From Stratiolaelaps scimitus (taxonomy: Eukaryota > Arthropoda > Arachnida > Mesostigmata > Laelapidae): DNA of 64,000 nucleotides. The stretch's first letter is position 1; every line of letters begins with the position of its first letter. The translations under genes were made by a program, and so were the position numbers. The notes under the pieces were generated by a model. The model did no database searches. It saw only the letters and a list, made by a program, of their open reading frames with translations, and had not been told where the DNA came from. This document shows positions 34,880 through 47,216 of the stretch, one piece after another. The stretch is from the NCBI GenBank assembly GCA_019614645.1, contig JABWDB010000034.1:1116001-1180000 (forward strand). The letters run 5' to 3'.

Positions 34880-35227
34880 CGCGCTAATATCACCATCATC
34901 CTCCACTATGGCGGCCACTGCAATAGAAGATCAAGTCAACGCGTGCCAAAAACCCGACCAATACAAACCGCACGCAGCAGCAGCAGCAACAGCACCATCA
35001 TCAACAACAACAGGAACAACAGCAGCAGCAATAACAGCAACAGTAACAGTCGCTCGGTAAACAGCTCTTCGCCAAACACTCCAGCGAGCTTCGGCGCCAC
35101 CGACGGGCCACCAGAGTCTTCGGTGGTAACGGCAACAACTACAGCAACAACAACAGCAGCAGCAGCGACAGCGGCGGCGTCGGTAACGACATCGAAATCA
35201 AGCACGCAATCCTGCTTGCATGTCTAA
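34880..35227 (+). CDS. Hypothetical Ser/Asn/Thr/Ala-rich open frame
   Basis: The frame is open from about 34880 to a TAA at 35225-35227. It reads a Ser/Asn-rich part (SRSVNSSSPNTPASFGATDG, PPESSVV) followed by Thr/Ala runs. Non-repetitive residues between the runs make it resemble disordered parts of arthropod transcription factors. A second frame starts at ATG 34909 (MAATAIEDQVNACQKPDQYK, then Ala/Thr runs). CAG-type arrays keep all frames open, so coding status is unproven. Confidence 0.22.
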   Translation, partial: RANITIILHYGGHCNRRSSQRVPKTRPIQTARSSSSNSTIINNNRNNSSSNNSNSNSRSVNSSSPNTPASFGATDGPPESSVVTATTTATTTAAAATAAASVTTSKSSTQSCLHV

Positions 35228-36090
35228 ATGTAAAAGGCTCTTAAAAGATGTATTAATGCTGGATTTTGTCCCCGTGCGCCAAACGAACGCACGTCAAACG
35301 TTCAGTCCGTTCGCGATCGTCGCCATCGTCATCGTCCATGCTGCTGGTGCTAGTGGTGTGTACGAGACACAGGTGGCTGCTGTGATCGTGTACGACACAC
35401 GCAGTCGTGGTACAACGAGTGGCGTGAAATCATTGCGTGTTTTTGGGACGACGTCGACGGCAGCGCGGCGTAGCAGGGGCGCAAGCGAGCGCATTAGTGA
35501 ACTAGAAGTGGACCGCGTCCAACTATGGATGAATTGATCGAGAGAGAGAGAGAGATAGAGATAAGCTGATAGAATTTCGATGGATGAATCCACCGCGCTG
35601 ACTCTTCTCGTTCGGACAGAACTGATCGGGCCCGTTCTCATCTGGATGCTGCTGCTGCTGCTGCATCGATCGAGACGGACGATCCGTCGATGATCGAGAT
35701 CATTGCCGGAGCACGGACAGAGCAGCGCTCGTTTGATTCAGCGCAACCTCAAGTGGAACACATTGATTTGTTGGTTGAACGATGATTAAATGAGTAAAAA
35801 TAAATCGTAATGAAAATAATAATAATAATAATGTACTCTATCAAAATCCGGAGTTCGGGACACGACTCGAGGGCGGGTCTTCGCGGCGGGAGGCGGCGAG
35901 CTTGGCCAGTGCACTTAGAACAAGTCGCGCTTAACACACATATATGGCATATATGCTAAATATTCACAATTAAACGTCTTACATATACCATTACGATTAT
36001 TAGTTGAGCAGTTGTGACGGCAAACGCCCGACGGCAGCAGAGCGGACAGTTTCTGTTTTCTAAGTTGCGAGGGGCTATGTAACGTGTCGA

Positions 36091-36127
36091 ATGCGTCTGT
36101 TCCCGCTGCTGATCCTGTCCGCCCCAA
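36091..36127 (+). CDS. Candidate first coding exon with signal-peptide-like start
   Basis: ATG CGT CTG TTC CCG CTG CTG ATC CTG TCC GCC CCA A|GTGAGT codes MRLFPLLILSAP and then a donor. A basic residue followed by a hydrophobic run is the start of a secretory signal peptide. The exon is 37 nt (phase 1). No downstream exon was identified; a chance match is possible. Confidence 0.27.
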
Positions 36128-36699
36128 GTGAGTCGATATATATAGCGTATTTATTTACCTATACACACCCGAGTGGCGGCGGCGGCGGCAGCAGCACCAG
36201 CTCTATTTCTGTTAATCCCGTATATGAATCAGTCTCAAAACGATTCACGGAAGTAAAGGAAATCGAAAACCCTCACTAGTGTGTCTCCGTGTGCTCCGAT
36301 GCCGTATAAACGCGCATGTCGGGACGGCGGCCTTCGAGATTGACGGTGGGTAAGCGGTAACTATTACGTGGACGTGTGAGATTAGTCTTTCGACCGTGGA
36401 CACACACAAAGAGAAGAACGGCGCGGCAATCATAGTCTGACGCCAATGATGATGGTGACGAATAATTGGGTGCAACCCAAATGAGTGTAGCTGTCACTAT
36501 TATCCATCACCCGGGGTACATGGGTATAATGGTTATAACGACAGGTTGTTCACAGGTCGGTCGGTCGGTCTATACAAGGATTCGATTATCGACGCAAGAA
36601 CTATTTTGCACGCTGGCGAGCCCCAAGAATGCGAGTCACACAATAATCGGCGGTACCTTTTTTGGATAATTACTAATTCGAATTAACCGGTCGATCGAG

Positions 36700-37073
36700 T
36701 GTGTTGCACCTTAAGACCGCGTTGCAGATTTCTGATTAATCTAAAAAGTTAAAAATGAAAATGCTAACTTGATTCGTCATGCAGTCGTTAACGAAGAAGC
36801 ACAAATCATTTTTAAGAACGACTATGGACACCAACTTTGACGGAAGCAAGCCAACGAACTGCCACAACTTAGAGAGTAAAATAAGTTATATGTAAGTTAA
36901 TGTTATATAAAAATATACAATACAATGAATCTTCACGTCATTTAAAGAAAACCTCGTTGAGAGTCGGGGGGGGGGGGTGCTCGGTACGAGGTGAGGCATT
37001 AAGGCATTATTTGTAAACCTTTTTGAGGTCAACCACTTCATCGACCTCATTACCACCGTTCCACTGTTACTGA

Positions 37074-37109
<36 letters not shown>

Positions 37110-37240
37110 CCTATATATATATCACCGTTGTAGTCTCTCTCTCTCTCTCTGATTCGTTTTCTCGAGCGACAAGTTCTCCTTCCTTTCAAGATATATTAAT
37201 ACGAAGCGTGTTACCGTACACGTGAGCATGTTTTAAAGAC
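36700..37240. other. AT-rich non-coding
   Basis: A G12 run at 36966-36977, (TA)n at 37073-37121 and (CT)n at 37134-37151. No open frame. If the exon at 37262 is real, this is its 3' flank. Confidence 0.5.
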
Positions 37241-37261
37241 CTTTTCAGGACTATAATAATG

Positions 37262-37383
37262 TCAATCAATGAGGTAATATTCAAGCAAAACTGTGAACAA
37301 TGACGATGCTTCGCTCTGGTACAAGTCCGCGGCGTCTAGCGGCTCGCACACGAGCACCGTGGGACGTAGGTAGAATTTCTTAC
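37262..37383 (-). CDS. Candidate terminal exon after a strong acceptor
   Basis: A branch-point-like CTAAT and a pyrimidine tract (TATTTTCTTGTTGTTCCAG) end at 37384. After two bases the next 39 codons are open: KKFYLRPTVLVCEPLDAADL, then YQSEASSLFTVLLEYYLID, then TGA at 37262-37264. Codons are varied and show no microsatellite pattern. No family was recognised. The first bases after the AG are GTAAGA, a good donor, so the same junction may instead be a recursive splice site or the end of an upstream exon (see findings). Confidence 0.35.
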
Positions 37384-37661
37384 CTGGAACAACAAGAAAA
37401 TATAGCGATTAGCTACTACTACTATCGATAGTGTCATTGCTCAGTTTCGTTATTTCGAATTAGCCGATTAGGTGATCTTGCTCAAGCTGCGAATTAGGTT
37501 AGGTGCATAAAATGCAACAGTGCAACATATCATGTGATATCATTGCTCACAGAGTCAACGGGCGGCAGTGACACCCCCAGCAATGTAGTGGATGAGGATC
37601 ATTGAAGATTACCCCGAGGATTAAACGTAAATTTTCCGAGTTGGCGCTCGCGCCTTAAACA

Positions 37662-37822
37662 TTGAACATAACGTTGACGGTACGAGTGCATTCGACATTC
37701 ATGCTTCATAGGACGGACATAAGACAACCTCTTAAAAGGGCAAATGCGCAATGGCGGGGGCCAACCCGTCGAGCGTCCGCCGATTGCGAGGCGCACACGA
37801 TCGCACCACGCCACCTGAACCC
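37662..37822 (-). mobile_element. tRNA-derived SINE copy, moderately diverged
   Basis: The minus strand shows GTGGCGTGGTGCGATCGTGTGCG in the head, the body GCGCATTTGCCC, and the CTATGAAGCATGAATGTCG block. The 3' domain is decayed (CGTCAACGTTATG). The B-box area (CGGGTTGGCC) has mutated, so internal Pol III promotion is probably lost. Confidence 0.7.
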
Positions 37823-39451
37823 CGAGAGCCAGGAGCTTCAGATGTGTACGTTTGAGTTTCGCACACGAAGATCCAGCCTTAATGGTGTACGCAGCCACAA
37901 TACGATGCATATCGAGCATACACGTAAGGCGAGACTGCGAACAAAATACTTTCCAGAGGTCTAAACGACAACAACAGCAACAGAAGAAGAAGAAGACGAA
38001 AAAAAATCAACCCGAAAACACTCAACGTCAAATCCGTCCACGTTGTCCAGCAGCCATGACCAGGGCCGATTATTGATCCACTATCTGCCTTCATTTATTA
38101 ATTATTACCTATTCTATGTGGTATCGCCGGCCTCGCGAAGTATGATCATTCACACGTAATCAAACACAACGAGACCCCTTGCCGCTGACGCTTGCTAGTG
38201 GTCAACGCCGTCCGGTAGCACATTTCGTTCTGCCCGGCCATCGTCTATTGCCTCTTCGTTTCTCTCCCGCATGGTCGTCACTGGCCAGCAGACTAATTAA
38301 GAGGTGTGTGCTGCTGCTGCTGCTGCTACCACCACTAGTACCACTACTGTTATGACGATGATTATCGACATCCAATCAAACAGCTCATCGCTTGCGTTAC
38401 CGCTGTATCCGTCGGATGGGACACCCGGTCAGACGCCGTCAGACGAAACCGTCGGAGCGCGATCATTCCCGTGTCGCGTAGAACGCCAACAAAAAACACT
38501 GTAAACACCGCCTAGATGTTGCCGTCATCGGCAGAGAGGAGAGAGCCGGCCGGCGAGAGATGGCGACTGAGCAATCAGACGATCAGGCGATCAGACGAGA
38601 TCAGGGAGGAATACAAATGTGAATGAAGACACCAAATTGAACTTTCGCCTACCCCCCCCCCCCTAAAGGAGGCGACCGACAAGAGGCAGCAAAAATAGAC
38701 TAAGAGCAGCGGCGCCTCATACCGGCGCGCCTCGGCCCCTACACACACAGTTCATTGTGATAATAATGTGTTAGCACATATAATGAATAGTGTCGATGGC
38801 GGCCGCCCGGGCCGATTCGGGTTGTGGCCTTCGAAGGCTCGTCCTTGTGTTGGTCCTCTCTCTGTCTCTCTCTCCCTCGCTCTCTCTCTCTCTCTCATGA
38901 TGATGGTGATGACATTGGTCAATTGTTGATATTGTGCTTGTGGACTGTGCTAACAGCGGCTGCTGGTGCTCTGCTGTGGCGGCGGTGGCTTAAGAAGAGA
39001 TGATAAGCGGACGCATTGTTCCATAAATGTGAGCAATTATTATTTCAACTGCTCACACCGCTGAGTAGCCGGTACCTGCTGCGTTTACCTGGTGCTTCTG
39101 CCGCTGTCTGCACCGCTGCTGCTGCTGTGGCTAATCAAGCTGCAATCGCCCACTGGGTCGGGTGACAAGAGAATGGGTTGCGAATTATGTCAATTTCCAT
39201 TCGCACCTGCGCAACGATTTGTGTGCGATGTGTGCCAATATTTGCCCAGCTGAGTGAATGGTGTTATCATACGCTAACGTTAGCCAGCCACATTTATGGG
39301 TTACCGACAGGCGTACCATTCACTGACTGGCTGAGCAATTCACGACTGATTAGCGACCGTAGGCTGCGGCACCCAAAAGCAATCGAACTGCTGCCCATCT
39401 GGGGTGGGTGGTCAGCGGTCGTAGCGCAAATAAACATATATATATAGATGG

Positions 39452-39489
<38 letters not shown>

Positions 39490-41003
39490 GAATATACCTT
39501 CGATTCGTTACTGGTACCACCGCAGACCCTTGCTGTATACTCTCTTAGCCAATCAACAAACAAACATACGCACGCACAGCCGTGTATACACGCATCGCGC
39601 TTATGCGAATATAGTCGACTAGCAACAAAAAAAAAAGACAGCCAACGACACAATACCCGCGCGTGTACTGGGACAGTCGTTCGGTCAGGGTAGCAGAAGC
39701 CGCAGCAAGCGCGCTCAGGCGAGCAAACGCGTCATCATTTGACAGACAAGGCGGCGGTGGATGGGGCAAAGAGGCGAAACAATTGAGCGGGACCTGTCGA
39801 CGGCCACGACACGAACTGAGATACAATATATATATATATATATATATATATAGATCGTGGACAACAGACAAATGGCCGCGTGGCGTGTGTCAGATCTACG
39901 CGGAACACGCGCGAACTTGCGACGAGAAAGCAATTAGTCTGTTCATCGATGACATCCGAAGATGGGCAGATGAGCCTGGACAGCTGGTACCACTGGTCAG
40001 CTCCTTGGCGCCCGCAGGAGCAACGATGACGGGCTGTCATCGCCGGAGACGGCGGTGGTCGTCAAGTAGTGGCTCCGCCGCCACCGCCGCCACCACCACC
40101 GTTCGTTGTACCCCTGCTCTGCTCTGGTCATCAACGTCTACGTGCGTAGTCGCTCACGCTGAGTAGTCTCGTCGTGGTGGTTGTAGCAGTAGTGGCACTT
40201 TGTCGTCTTGTTTGTTGTTTGTTTGTTTATTTTCTCGCTTCCGCCTGGCCCCTTCCCCTACCCGCGGCCATCTCCTGACTCCTCCTTCCAGATCCTCCTC
40301 GTCACCTGTCTCGCCTCCTCCAATCGGAGACTTCCCGGTGCCGTCACGATCGTATCCAAGGCGAAATTTGACATAGGACGCAAGCCGGACGGAAGACGCC
40401 GCGACGAACGCGAACACCAAACAACATCACCCCCGCGAGCCCTACGAGACTGCCGTGGCACGAGCCAGGTGGTGGCGGCGGCGGCGGCGGCGACGTTAAC
40501 ACGCCAACCTGGGCGAAATGGCGAATACGTGGCCGCATAGACATCAAATATCAAGATCACCATTATCATAGTGCACGGTAACAATTGGCGTCCGTGAGCA
40601 CACGGCGAGCTCGTCCGTTCGAGTGGCAAGAATGACCGCGGCGATACATTGATCTATTGATAACTTCTCGACCACTAAGCGGCCGTTCTATCGACAAAGA
40701 CTAGGGAGACACCCACAACTTCGAATTACCTCATCAGTGTGTCTTCAACAAAACAGCAACAACAACAGCAATAACAACAGCAACAGCAACAACAACAGCA
40801 ACAACAATAACAATGAGACAATAATGTATTGCTAACATCAGCAGATCGCTCGATAGTTCAGGTTTCGTCTGATCCATAGTTCAGGTTTGCCCGTCGAGCT
40901 GCCCCCCCCCACTTACCACCGTGGCCATCCCGCCTACGGACGCCACGGGACAGGGGACTAGGGTTGAGTAGACTGACCAGCAGGTCGTGACAAATCATCA
41001 GCC

Positions 41004-41035
41004 ATGGCGGCGGCAGCGGCGGTGATCTATCCAAG
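41004..41035 (+). CDS. Possible first exon (MAAAAAVIYP)
   Basis: GCCATGGCGGCGGCAGCGGCGGTGATCTATCCAAG|GTGAGC joins a good start context (GCCATGG) to a donor. On the opposite strand two further ATG-to-donor pairs lie nearby (40917-40928 MATV|GTAAGT and 41060-41085 MSMFSYIV|GTAAGT). At most one or two of these can be real, and the GCG run is low complexity. Confidence 0.18.
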
Positions 41036-42213
41036 GTGAGCTAGAGTATTATCACTTACGTTACGATGTATGAGAACATCGACATACCCACACAATGAAT
41101 TAGTTAGCAATGAAACATGCTATAGTAGCACACGTCAATGACATTCTACCTTGTTTTCTTTCTCTCTCGAACAATTCCATGAGGCAATCACGTAAAAAGT
41201 GCCAAAACAACCATTAGAAATTCGACGCGTTCAATTAGCTGACAGACAGCGGGATTTTTTCTTCATTTTTGTCTGATATCATCTTCATCCGCTCTTAATT
41301 ATATCATACATCGCCTGCTATGGCGTTTTGCTATCGTCCGCACGGCTCGAACCCTAGCGGGCAACGAAATAACCGTCGATTGACGGCGGAATTGTAGTAA
41401 TCGGTCGCAGCTTTTCAACCTTTTCAACATCGAGAACGACGAGTTTCCGCCCCAAGGTGGAATCATTCTTGCACGAGCGTACATATGCGTGCCGAGACGC
41501 CGAAATCGATATCGAACTCGTCAACAATCGTTCAATCCTCCTGGTCATCGGCCTATCGAGTCCGGCGGCGGCGGCGGCCGACACATGACGTGGTGGTGGC
41601 GCAGTGGGGGCCTACCGGCGTTTGTCCGATCGTCGCTAGACCGTTTACCCCATCACTCTGGGCGGCGTCAGGACAAGTTTATCTAGAATATATAGCCCCC
41701 GAAAAAGGAGCAAATCAACAACAAATCTGCTATATCTATATACATATATATATTATATATATATATATATACGTAGGGATACGTGCCCACGTTCACCCCG
41801 AAGTCCCACTCTGTGTAGACGGCCAGACACCATCTGGTATTATAGTGGCGCTGACTGGCTGGACCATATCATCGTGATGGTGGTTGTTGCTACCGCCGCT
41901 GCAGCTGTTGTCGCGACTGCAAAGCAGAGGCAGAACAGATCGCACGGACGTCGCTGCTGCCGCCACCATCTTCACGCAGGCAAGGAGTGGCTCCGACGCC
42001 GACAAACACCGCTAGTGTTACGGACTAACGTTAATTTTGTCTGCTCGTGAACGGGCCCCGAATGCACACGGCCGATTAGTTACTTCTCGTCGATCGGCGT
42101 CTGCTGCGTTCGTGATGCGACGTGATAGCCGCACGCCGATGTGAGAAGATGTCCAATAATTGTCGTCACGGGGAGGCTATTTTGTTTTTTTTTTATCGTT
42201 TTTGAGTGTGCAC

Positions 42214-42250
<37 letters not shown>

Positions 42251-43023
42251 AATGTAAACGTATCGAAATGTACAGGAGGCGTACAGTGCTGCCGTAATGG
42301 TGGTGGTAGTGGCAGCGGCCTCAGCAGCCGTCGAGACGAATGAGCGCAGCTGGCGAGCGAACCGGGATAAATTGTCGAGTTCCAGCTTGATTTCGAGCCC
42401 CCGGAGGGGATCAGACGGAGTTGGTATCATTCTCGCTTATCGCGTGCCCTGTTCAGCGCCGACGCATGGGCCGGCGCCGCACCGTCGGACGTCATCTCCG
42501 TGCCCGATTGATGCTCGATCTTTCGGACAAGCACAGAGTCAACGTGGTTCATTGACAGCGATGGTCGCACGGTGGTCGGATCTGACCAAATCCCCGATAC
42601 ACGCAGAGAGAGAGAGGGACAGATTGATCAGCGGACACAGAGAGTCAGAGGAAGGGTGTCTCTCCGCCAGCAGCTGCCAATTTCCGTAGGGCTGCGAACC
42701 GCGTAGAGAAAACACACAGTAGAACGAACGAGAAATAGCCAACTCACAAAGGCGAGCGATCGACTATAGTAGGTCGCGAAAAGCGAACGGCTTTTGTGGC
42801 TGGGATGCTCTTGATTATTTTTCGAATATTTCTTAATTGTTTTCACATGAATCTCTCTCTCTGTCTCTCCGTCTCTAAACTCACAACTGAACAACGATGG
42901 GATGATGGACGGCGAGATTAATTAGCCTGTTGGGACGTTTTAGCCGTCTTCATGCGGGACGTAATGATAATAATAACGTGCTCGTCGTGCAAATGATGCA
43001 CGTATACAAGCTACGGGGTGGAG

Positions 43024-43047
43024 CCTAACCTACCATGGCAGGTTAGG
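43024..43047. repeat. 24 bp near-perfect palindrome
   Basis: CCTAACCTACCATGGCAGGTTAGG pairs with itself at 11 of 12 positions around a central CCATGG. It could be a binding site for a dimeric protein or a footprint of an excised element. Confidence 0.85.
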
Positions 43048-43365
43048 TGTTAAGAGGTGCGTGGCTAGAGATAGCAAGCAATTAGGTTTCTAATTAGAGA
43101 GAAACACAGTTGAACACTAGTTTGGGGCCTGCCCCAATGGCGAACCATTATTCAACGATAAGGGATACCCACCTTCGCACGTCACAACTCCCGAACGGAT
43201 AACCTAATTAGCTTGGACACTTGTAATACCTATCGACTGTAAAAATGTATATATGTACATTTTTGAAACACGATTGGACAACGGTCGACAAATCACTCAG
43301 ATGGCTGGTGGCAGCATCTGCAACTAGCATTAGTAAACAAGTATATATGTATGTTAACTATATAT

Positions 43366-43434
43366 GGATGTCTTACGAAGCATTGCTAAAAGCAGTTGTA
43401 CCGTGGACGTTAAATGTTGGCTGAGAATCAGCCC
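43366..43434 (+). mobile_element. SINE 3' fragment
   Basis: Only the 3' end is present: GGATGTCTTACGAAGCATTGC, then GTTGTACCGTGGACGTTAAATGTTGGCTGAGAATCAGCC. It is close to the reference copy over its whole length. It begins right after a TATATATGTATG...TATATATGG stretch. Confidence 0.72.
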
Positions 43435-44114
43435 GAAAACCGCCTCATGTATGTTGACTATCTGTAGAGAGAAGGCTCGTTCGTTAATTACGCCGCGAGC
43501 ACAAATGTCCCAAAGACAATGGTGAAAACGAATGAACACTATTCGCATAATCGCCGATACATAATCGCCTTAGTCGACTAAATGACGACTCTGTATACCG
43601 CCATTGTCTCGCTCTCGATACATTATAGAAACAAGCTAGACCCCGACATTTAAGCCTATGGCATAGAAAGCATACGGCAACAATTAATGTCGAAACACGG
43701 ATAGCGGATCAACAAAACGCCGCAAAAAACCGATGAAACACAATGAAAAGATCGTATTTTGTCACGTATCCCTGCGCGTTCGTTGTCTGGTTCAGGGAGG
43801 AATGGGGGCGTGCGGGGAGGGGTGTCCAGCAAATCGGCGAACTGTCGATTATCGAGCGCAATCGATCTTGTAGTCGAGACACCGTAACGGATAGATATAC
43901 ACTCCTGCAATAGGTGCATTTACCGTGCACACCGGGTGGAAGGCCGTTGTTGTTGTTGCTGCTGTTGTTGGTTAGTTCAAACATGAGGGATGCATGCCTG
44001 CAATCAATCAGGCGGCCACCATTTGCTCGTTAGCGTGGCGTTGTCTGGCCGCCCGCCAGCGATTGCTAAACAAGCGTTCACGAGCAGGGTATGCCATGGG
44101 AAGGTTCATATGGC

Positions 44115-44228
44115 AGCATGCATATAAGCACACGACATGCATATAAGGACACGGCATGCATATAAGGACACGGCATGTATTTAAGCACACGGCATGTATT
44201 TAAGCACACAGCGTACCGTTAAGCACAA
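44115..44228 (+). repeat. 19 bp minisatellite, six tandem copies
   Basis: The unit GGCATGCATATAAGGACAC repeats at 44115, 44134, 44153, 44172, 44191 and 44210. Copies 2-3 and 4-5 are near-identical pairs (ATATAAGGAC against ATTTAAGCAC); the last copy is degraded. The unit contains ATGCAT and TATAAG. Confidence 0.9.
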
Positions 44229-44322
44229 TATAACTTTCTCTATCACTACCTGCTACAATATTGAATACATCGACACGGCGTGACAGGAACGCAAGCCGTA
44301 CCACTGATATTCTTCTTAATAG

Positions 44323-44491
44323 CGATGCAATCTACAACTGCCTGATGCATCTGTCCGATGAACGCTTAGTTAGTACGGTGCAGCTAAGATACACGGAAAT
44401 GAGATCGATGCCAGCCGCCCGACGTACACTGCTCATGGTAGCAGCATCAGCAGCCGAATCACATCTGTTCGTGGCTCTACCATCGGTGTGA
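44323..44491 (+). CDS. Candidate terminal exon
   Basis: A pyrimidine-rich acceptor (ACTGATATTCTTCTTAATAG) is followed, after one base, by 55 open codons and a TGA. The peptide runs DAIYNCLMHLSDERLVSTVQ, then LRYTEMRSMPAARRTLLMVA, then ASAAESHLFVALPSV. It is balanced in composition, GC-rich at third positions and not repeat-derived. The 19 bp minisatellite lies about 100 bp upstream. No family was recognised. Confidence 0.33.
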
Positions 44492-45950
44492 CTGTGTGCA
44501 CTGACCACTATTTGCTGTAATTTCACCTGCGTCGTTGGCTAGCTAACGAAGTCTTCAGATGCGGCATGGCCTTGTTAATTCACCCACGTTAAACTACATA
44601 TCTAATCTATCTCTGCCTGCCGACCTGCTCACGTTCCCGCCACCTATGATAATCTATCAGCAGGCAACGAACAGCTTCATCAGCCGTGGCCGGTTCGACT
44701 CAGTGGGCGCGCACAATCGCTGGCGGTTTCCCGTTCGAAGCATCGTGGTAAGGATCGTAGCTCAAGGAACAGCGGCAGCTTGCTCAGCAGCAATAGCCAG
44801 CCGCCGGCGCCGCAGCAGATCGGCGCGCGTTTTGTGCTGACGATCCGCAGCCACCACACAAACAAGCACTGACCAAATGACAAGTGTTTACTATTAGATT
44901 TCGATAGCTGCCGTGCGAGTAGTGATCTGTCCCGCGAGTGCGATCTGTTCTCAGAGCCGAGTAGCCCTCGGGGCTCTGAACGAGACGGCGCTAACGTCGC
45001 CATTGAAAGACATTGAGCGACAGCAAGGATCTTGCACAAATCTCTCCGTCTGAACAAGTGTCGTTGTCCTCCTCGGGGGCCGAGGGGGGGGGGCTGAGGG
45101 GGACCGGGGGCTCCGGGGGTCAGCTCGATGAGCTTGTTCCGACCATCTACGGATCGATATATAATAGATACTGCCCGAGCAACCTAAAAACAACTTCAGG
45201 CAAACTGCTAGTGCGCATATGGGCTCTGGCAATTGTCGGTGCCACCGCGGACGTTATCTTGTTGTTGGCTATTGACATCAGCGTGCTGGCATGGATTTGA
45301 CAACGGCAAAATATGTCAGCGACGGAATCCGTCCCGTCATGTGCTTTCGGGGGCTATTTCCAGCAGTTGTTAGGTGATACAGCGGCTTGCTTAGCTTGCC
45401 AATCCAATGCTGGTATGGGAGTTAACGGCAATGACGGTGACGTAAGCGGGGACTTTCTTCGTTAGCCGTTCAGCTTTTTCGAGCAACGATCAGCATAATC
45501 ATCATAGTGAAATCACATAACACACATAACCCCCCCCACCCCCGGGATCAGCAGCGCCACGCACCACCGAATGAATATGGTAGACATTTTATACGCAGAC
45601 GTGGCCGGACGGACTTACGATAACAGTAACAACAACAATACTAATAATAATAACAACAACAACTCAATCGAGAATTTACTAGAAGACAATGGGATCGATT
45701 AACCAAAAAACCTATCACGAGCATATTGAGCGAAAGCCTTATTCGGCCGCAATCCAGCACCGTGCCGGTAATAGTAATGATAATAATAATACTACTACTA
45801 ATAATAATAATAATAATAACAAAAAAAAACTACCTCTTGGTGAAGTTCACATTAACTTTAGCGGGTCACTATGTAACGCGTACGATAAGACGGCGGTCGC
45901 GTGCCGATAGTCGTGATTATGCTTGGCCGATCACATCAGAAGCGACTTAC

Positions 45951-46004
45951 CTGCACCACATCATAATAATATACAATCAGGGTTTCGTTTTGCGCAATGA
46001 CTCC
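45951..46004 (-). CDS. Candidate internal exon with consensus donor
   Basis: The minus-strand frame GVIAQNETLIVYYYDVVQ (18 codons) ends at GTGCAG|GTAAGT, a perfect donor. Possible acceptors are GCGTTACAG just upstream, or TACCAG eight bases earlier, which would extend the exon to 46012. A pyrimidine-rich stretch (CACTTTGTTTTGCTG...CCCCTGTTGCTGCTG) precedes both. The frame stays open upstream for about 35 more codons of hydrophobic residues, so the left edge is uncertain. No family was recognised. Confidence 0.35.
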
Positions 46005-46312
46005 CTGTAACGCTGGTACCTTGTACAGCAGCAACAGGGGACAATACAGCAAAACAAAGTGTAATAAAATCACGTTGCCGACCGATATATTCGCGAAGTG
46101 TCTGTCTCCCAAGTAGATTCATGTTTCGGCGGCGGTGGTGCTGCCGCCGCCGCCACCGCGATCAAGCTGCGTTCGCCGAGCTAAAGGCGTCGCCGATTTC
46201 GATAATGATCTCTAAATGAAGTTTATGGTGGTGCTTTTGCGAGGTATAGCGCGATGCGCGTGATCGTTCGCCCGAAATGTTTCCCAAGGAACTAAGCGAA
46301 AAAGGTATAGGG

Positions 46313-46313
<1 letters not shown>

Positions 46314-46370
<57 letters not shown>

Positions 46371-46392
46371 CATATATATATATATATAGATA
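46314..46392. repeat. (TA)n tract
   Basis: Nearly 80 bp of TA repeats with one ATTACA break. Confidence 0.95.
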
Positions 46393-47075
46393 CTTGTTCA
46401 TGTGGCCACGTGTATAGCGAAGTTTCTATCAAAAAAAAAAAACGAAACGCTTTACCGATGACGATCACACGTTAAGGGATGATCACTTGACGGGTGCTGA
46501 AATTCATAAGCCTCATTAGCAGGCCGTATTAGCATGATCAGCTAATTGCGACGGTTTCATGCAAGCGCATAAAACCGATGTATTCGTTCGCACGTGCCTC
46601 GCACACACCCCCCGACCAACCCCCACCCACCCCCACACGGGTTTGTTTCGGCCAGATTTCGGCTGGATATTGCCTAGGCGTTCGGTCTCGCGCAGCCACT
46701 TCGACTTCGACACCAGATTCGGCTAGCTTCGATCAGCCGCGGCCCATGTTACACAGACGTACACAAAGGACAAAAAAAGCTTGAATAAATGAATACAAAC
46801 ACGTATGCGTCACGTAACGCGAAAACGACATCAGTCGGAGCTGCCGAAGTGCAGGTACAGGTAGAGACACACTATACACGCCCAGGAGGGGTAAAGAGAT
46901 CGATTTGTGGCATCGATCGCTCTTAGTTACACGATTGATCTGATTTGTTCTCTCTCATCTCTGTCGCTCCCATTCTTTCTTCCTGCCTTTCTTTTTGGCC
47001 GTTCTACAATGTTGTTCTGCTCGAGAATGATGAATTTCCCCGACAAGCTACGGAATAATAGTAATAATAATAATG

Positions 47076-47123
<48 letters not shown>

Positions 47124-47216
47124 TCATCAGGCGATCGATATGTCATCACATTAGCATCGATTGTGTGCCCTTTACAAAGATTGCCCCCAAAGACGTTCTG
47201 TTGCGCGTTTACACAG

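Noticed and set aside
36316..36349. ATG-to-donor segment MSGRRPSRLTV with a nearby TATAAA
   Set aside because: The TATA box is only a few bases from the ATG and no other support exists. A chance match is likely, given many GT donors.
37494..37503. TTAGGTTAGG, two units of the arthropod telomere repeat
   Set aside because: Two units are expected by chance; no interstitial array.
40911..41085. Divergent first exons on both strands within 175 bp
   Set aside because: Three ATG-donor pairs this close cannot all be genuine, and each is very short. Only the plus-strand one is kept, at low confidence.
41340..41400. B-box-like GGTTCGAGCC on the minus strand
   Set aside because: No A box and no pairing T stem.
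44115..44228. CRISPR-like spaced repeats
   Set aside because: Units are directly adjacent with no spacers; it is a minisatellite in a eukaryotic genome.
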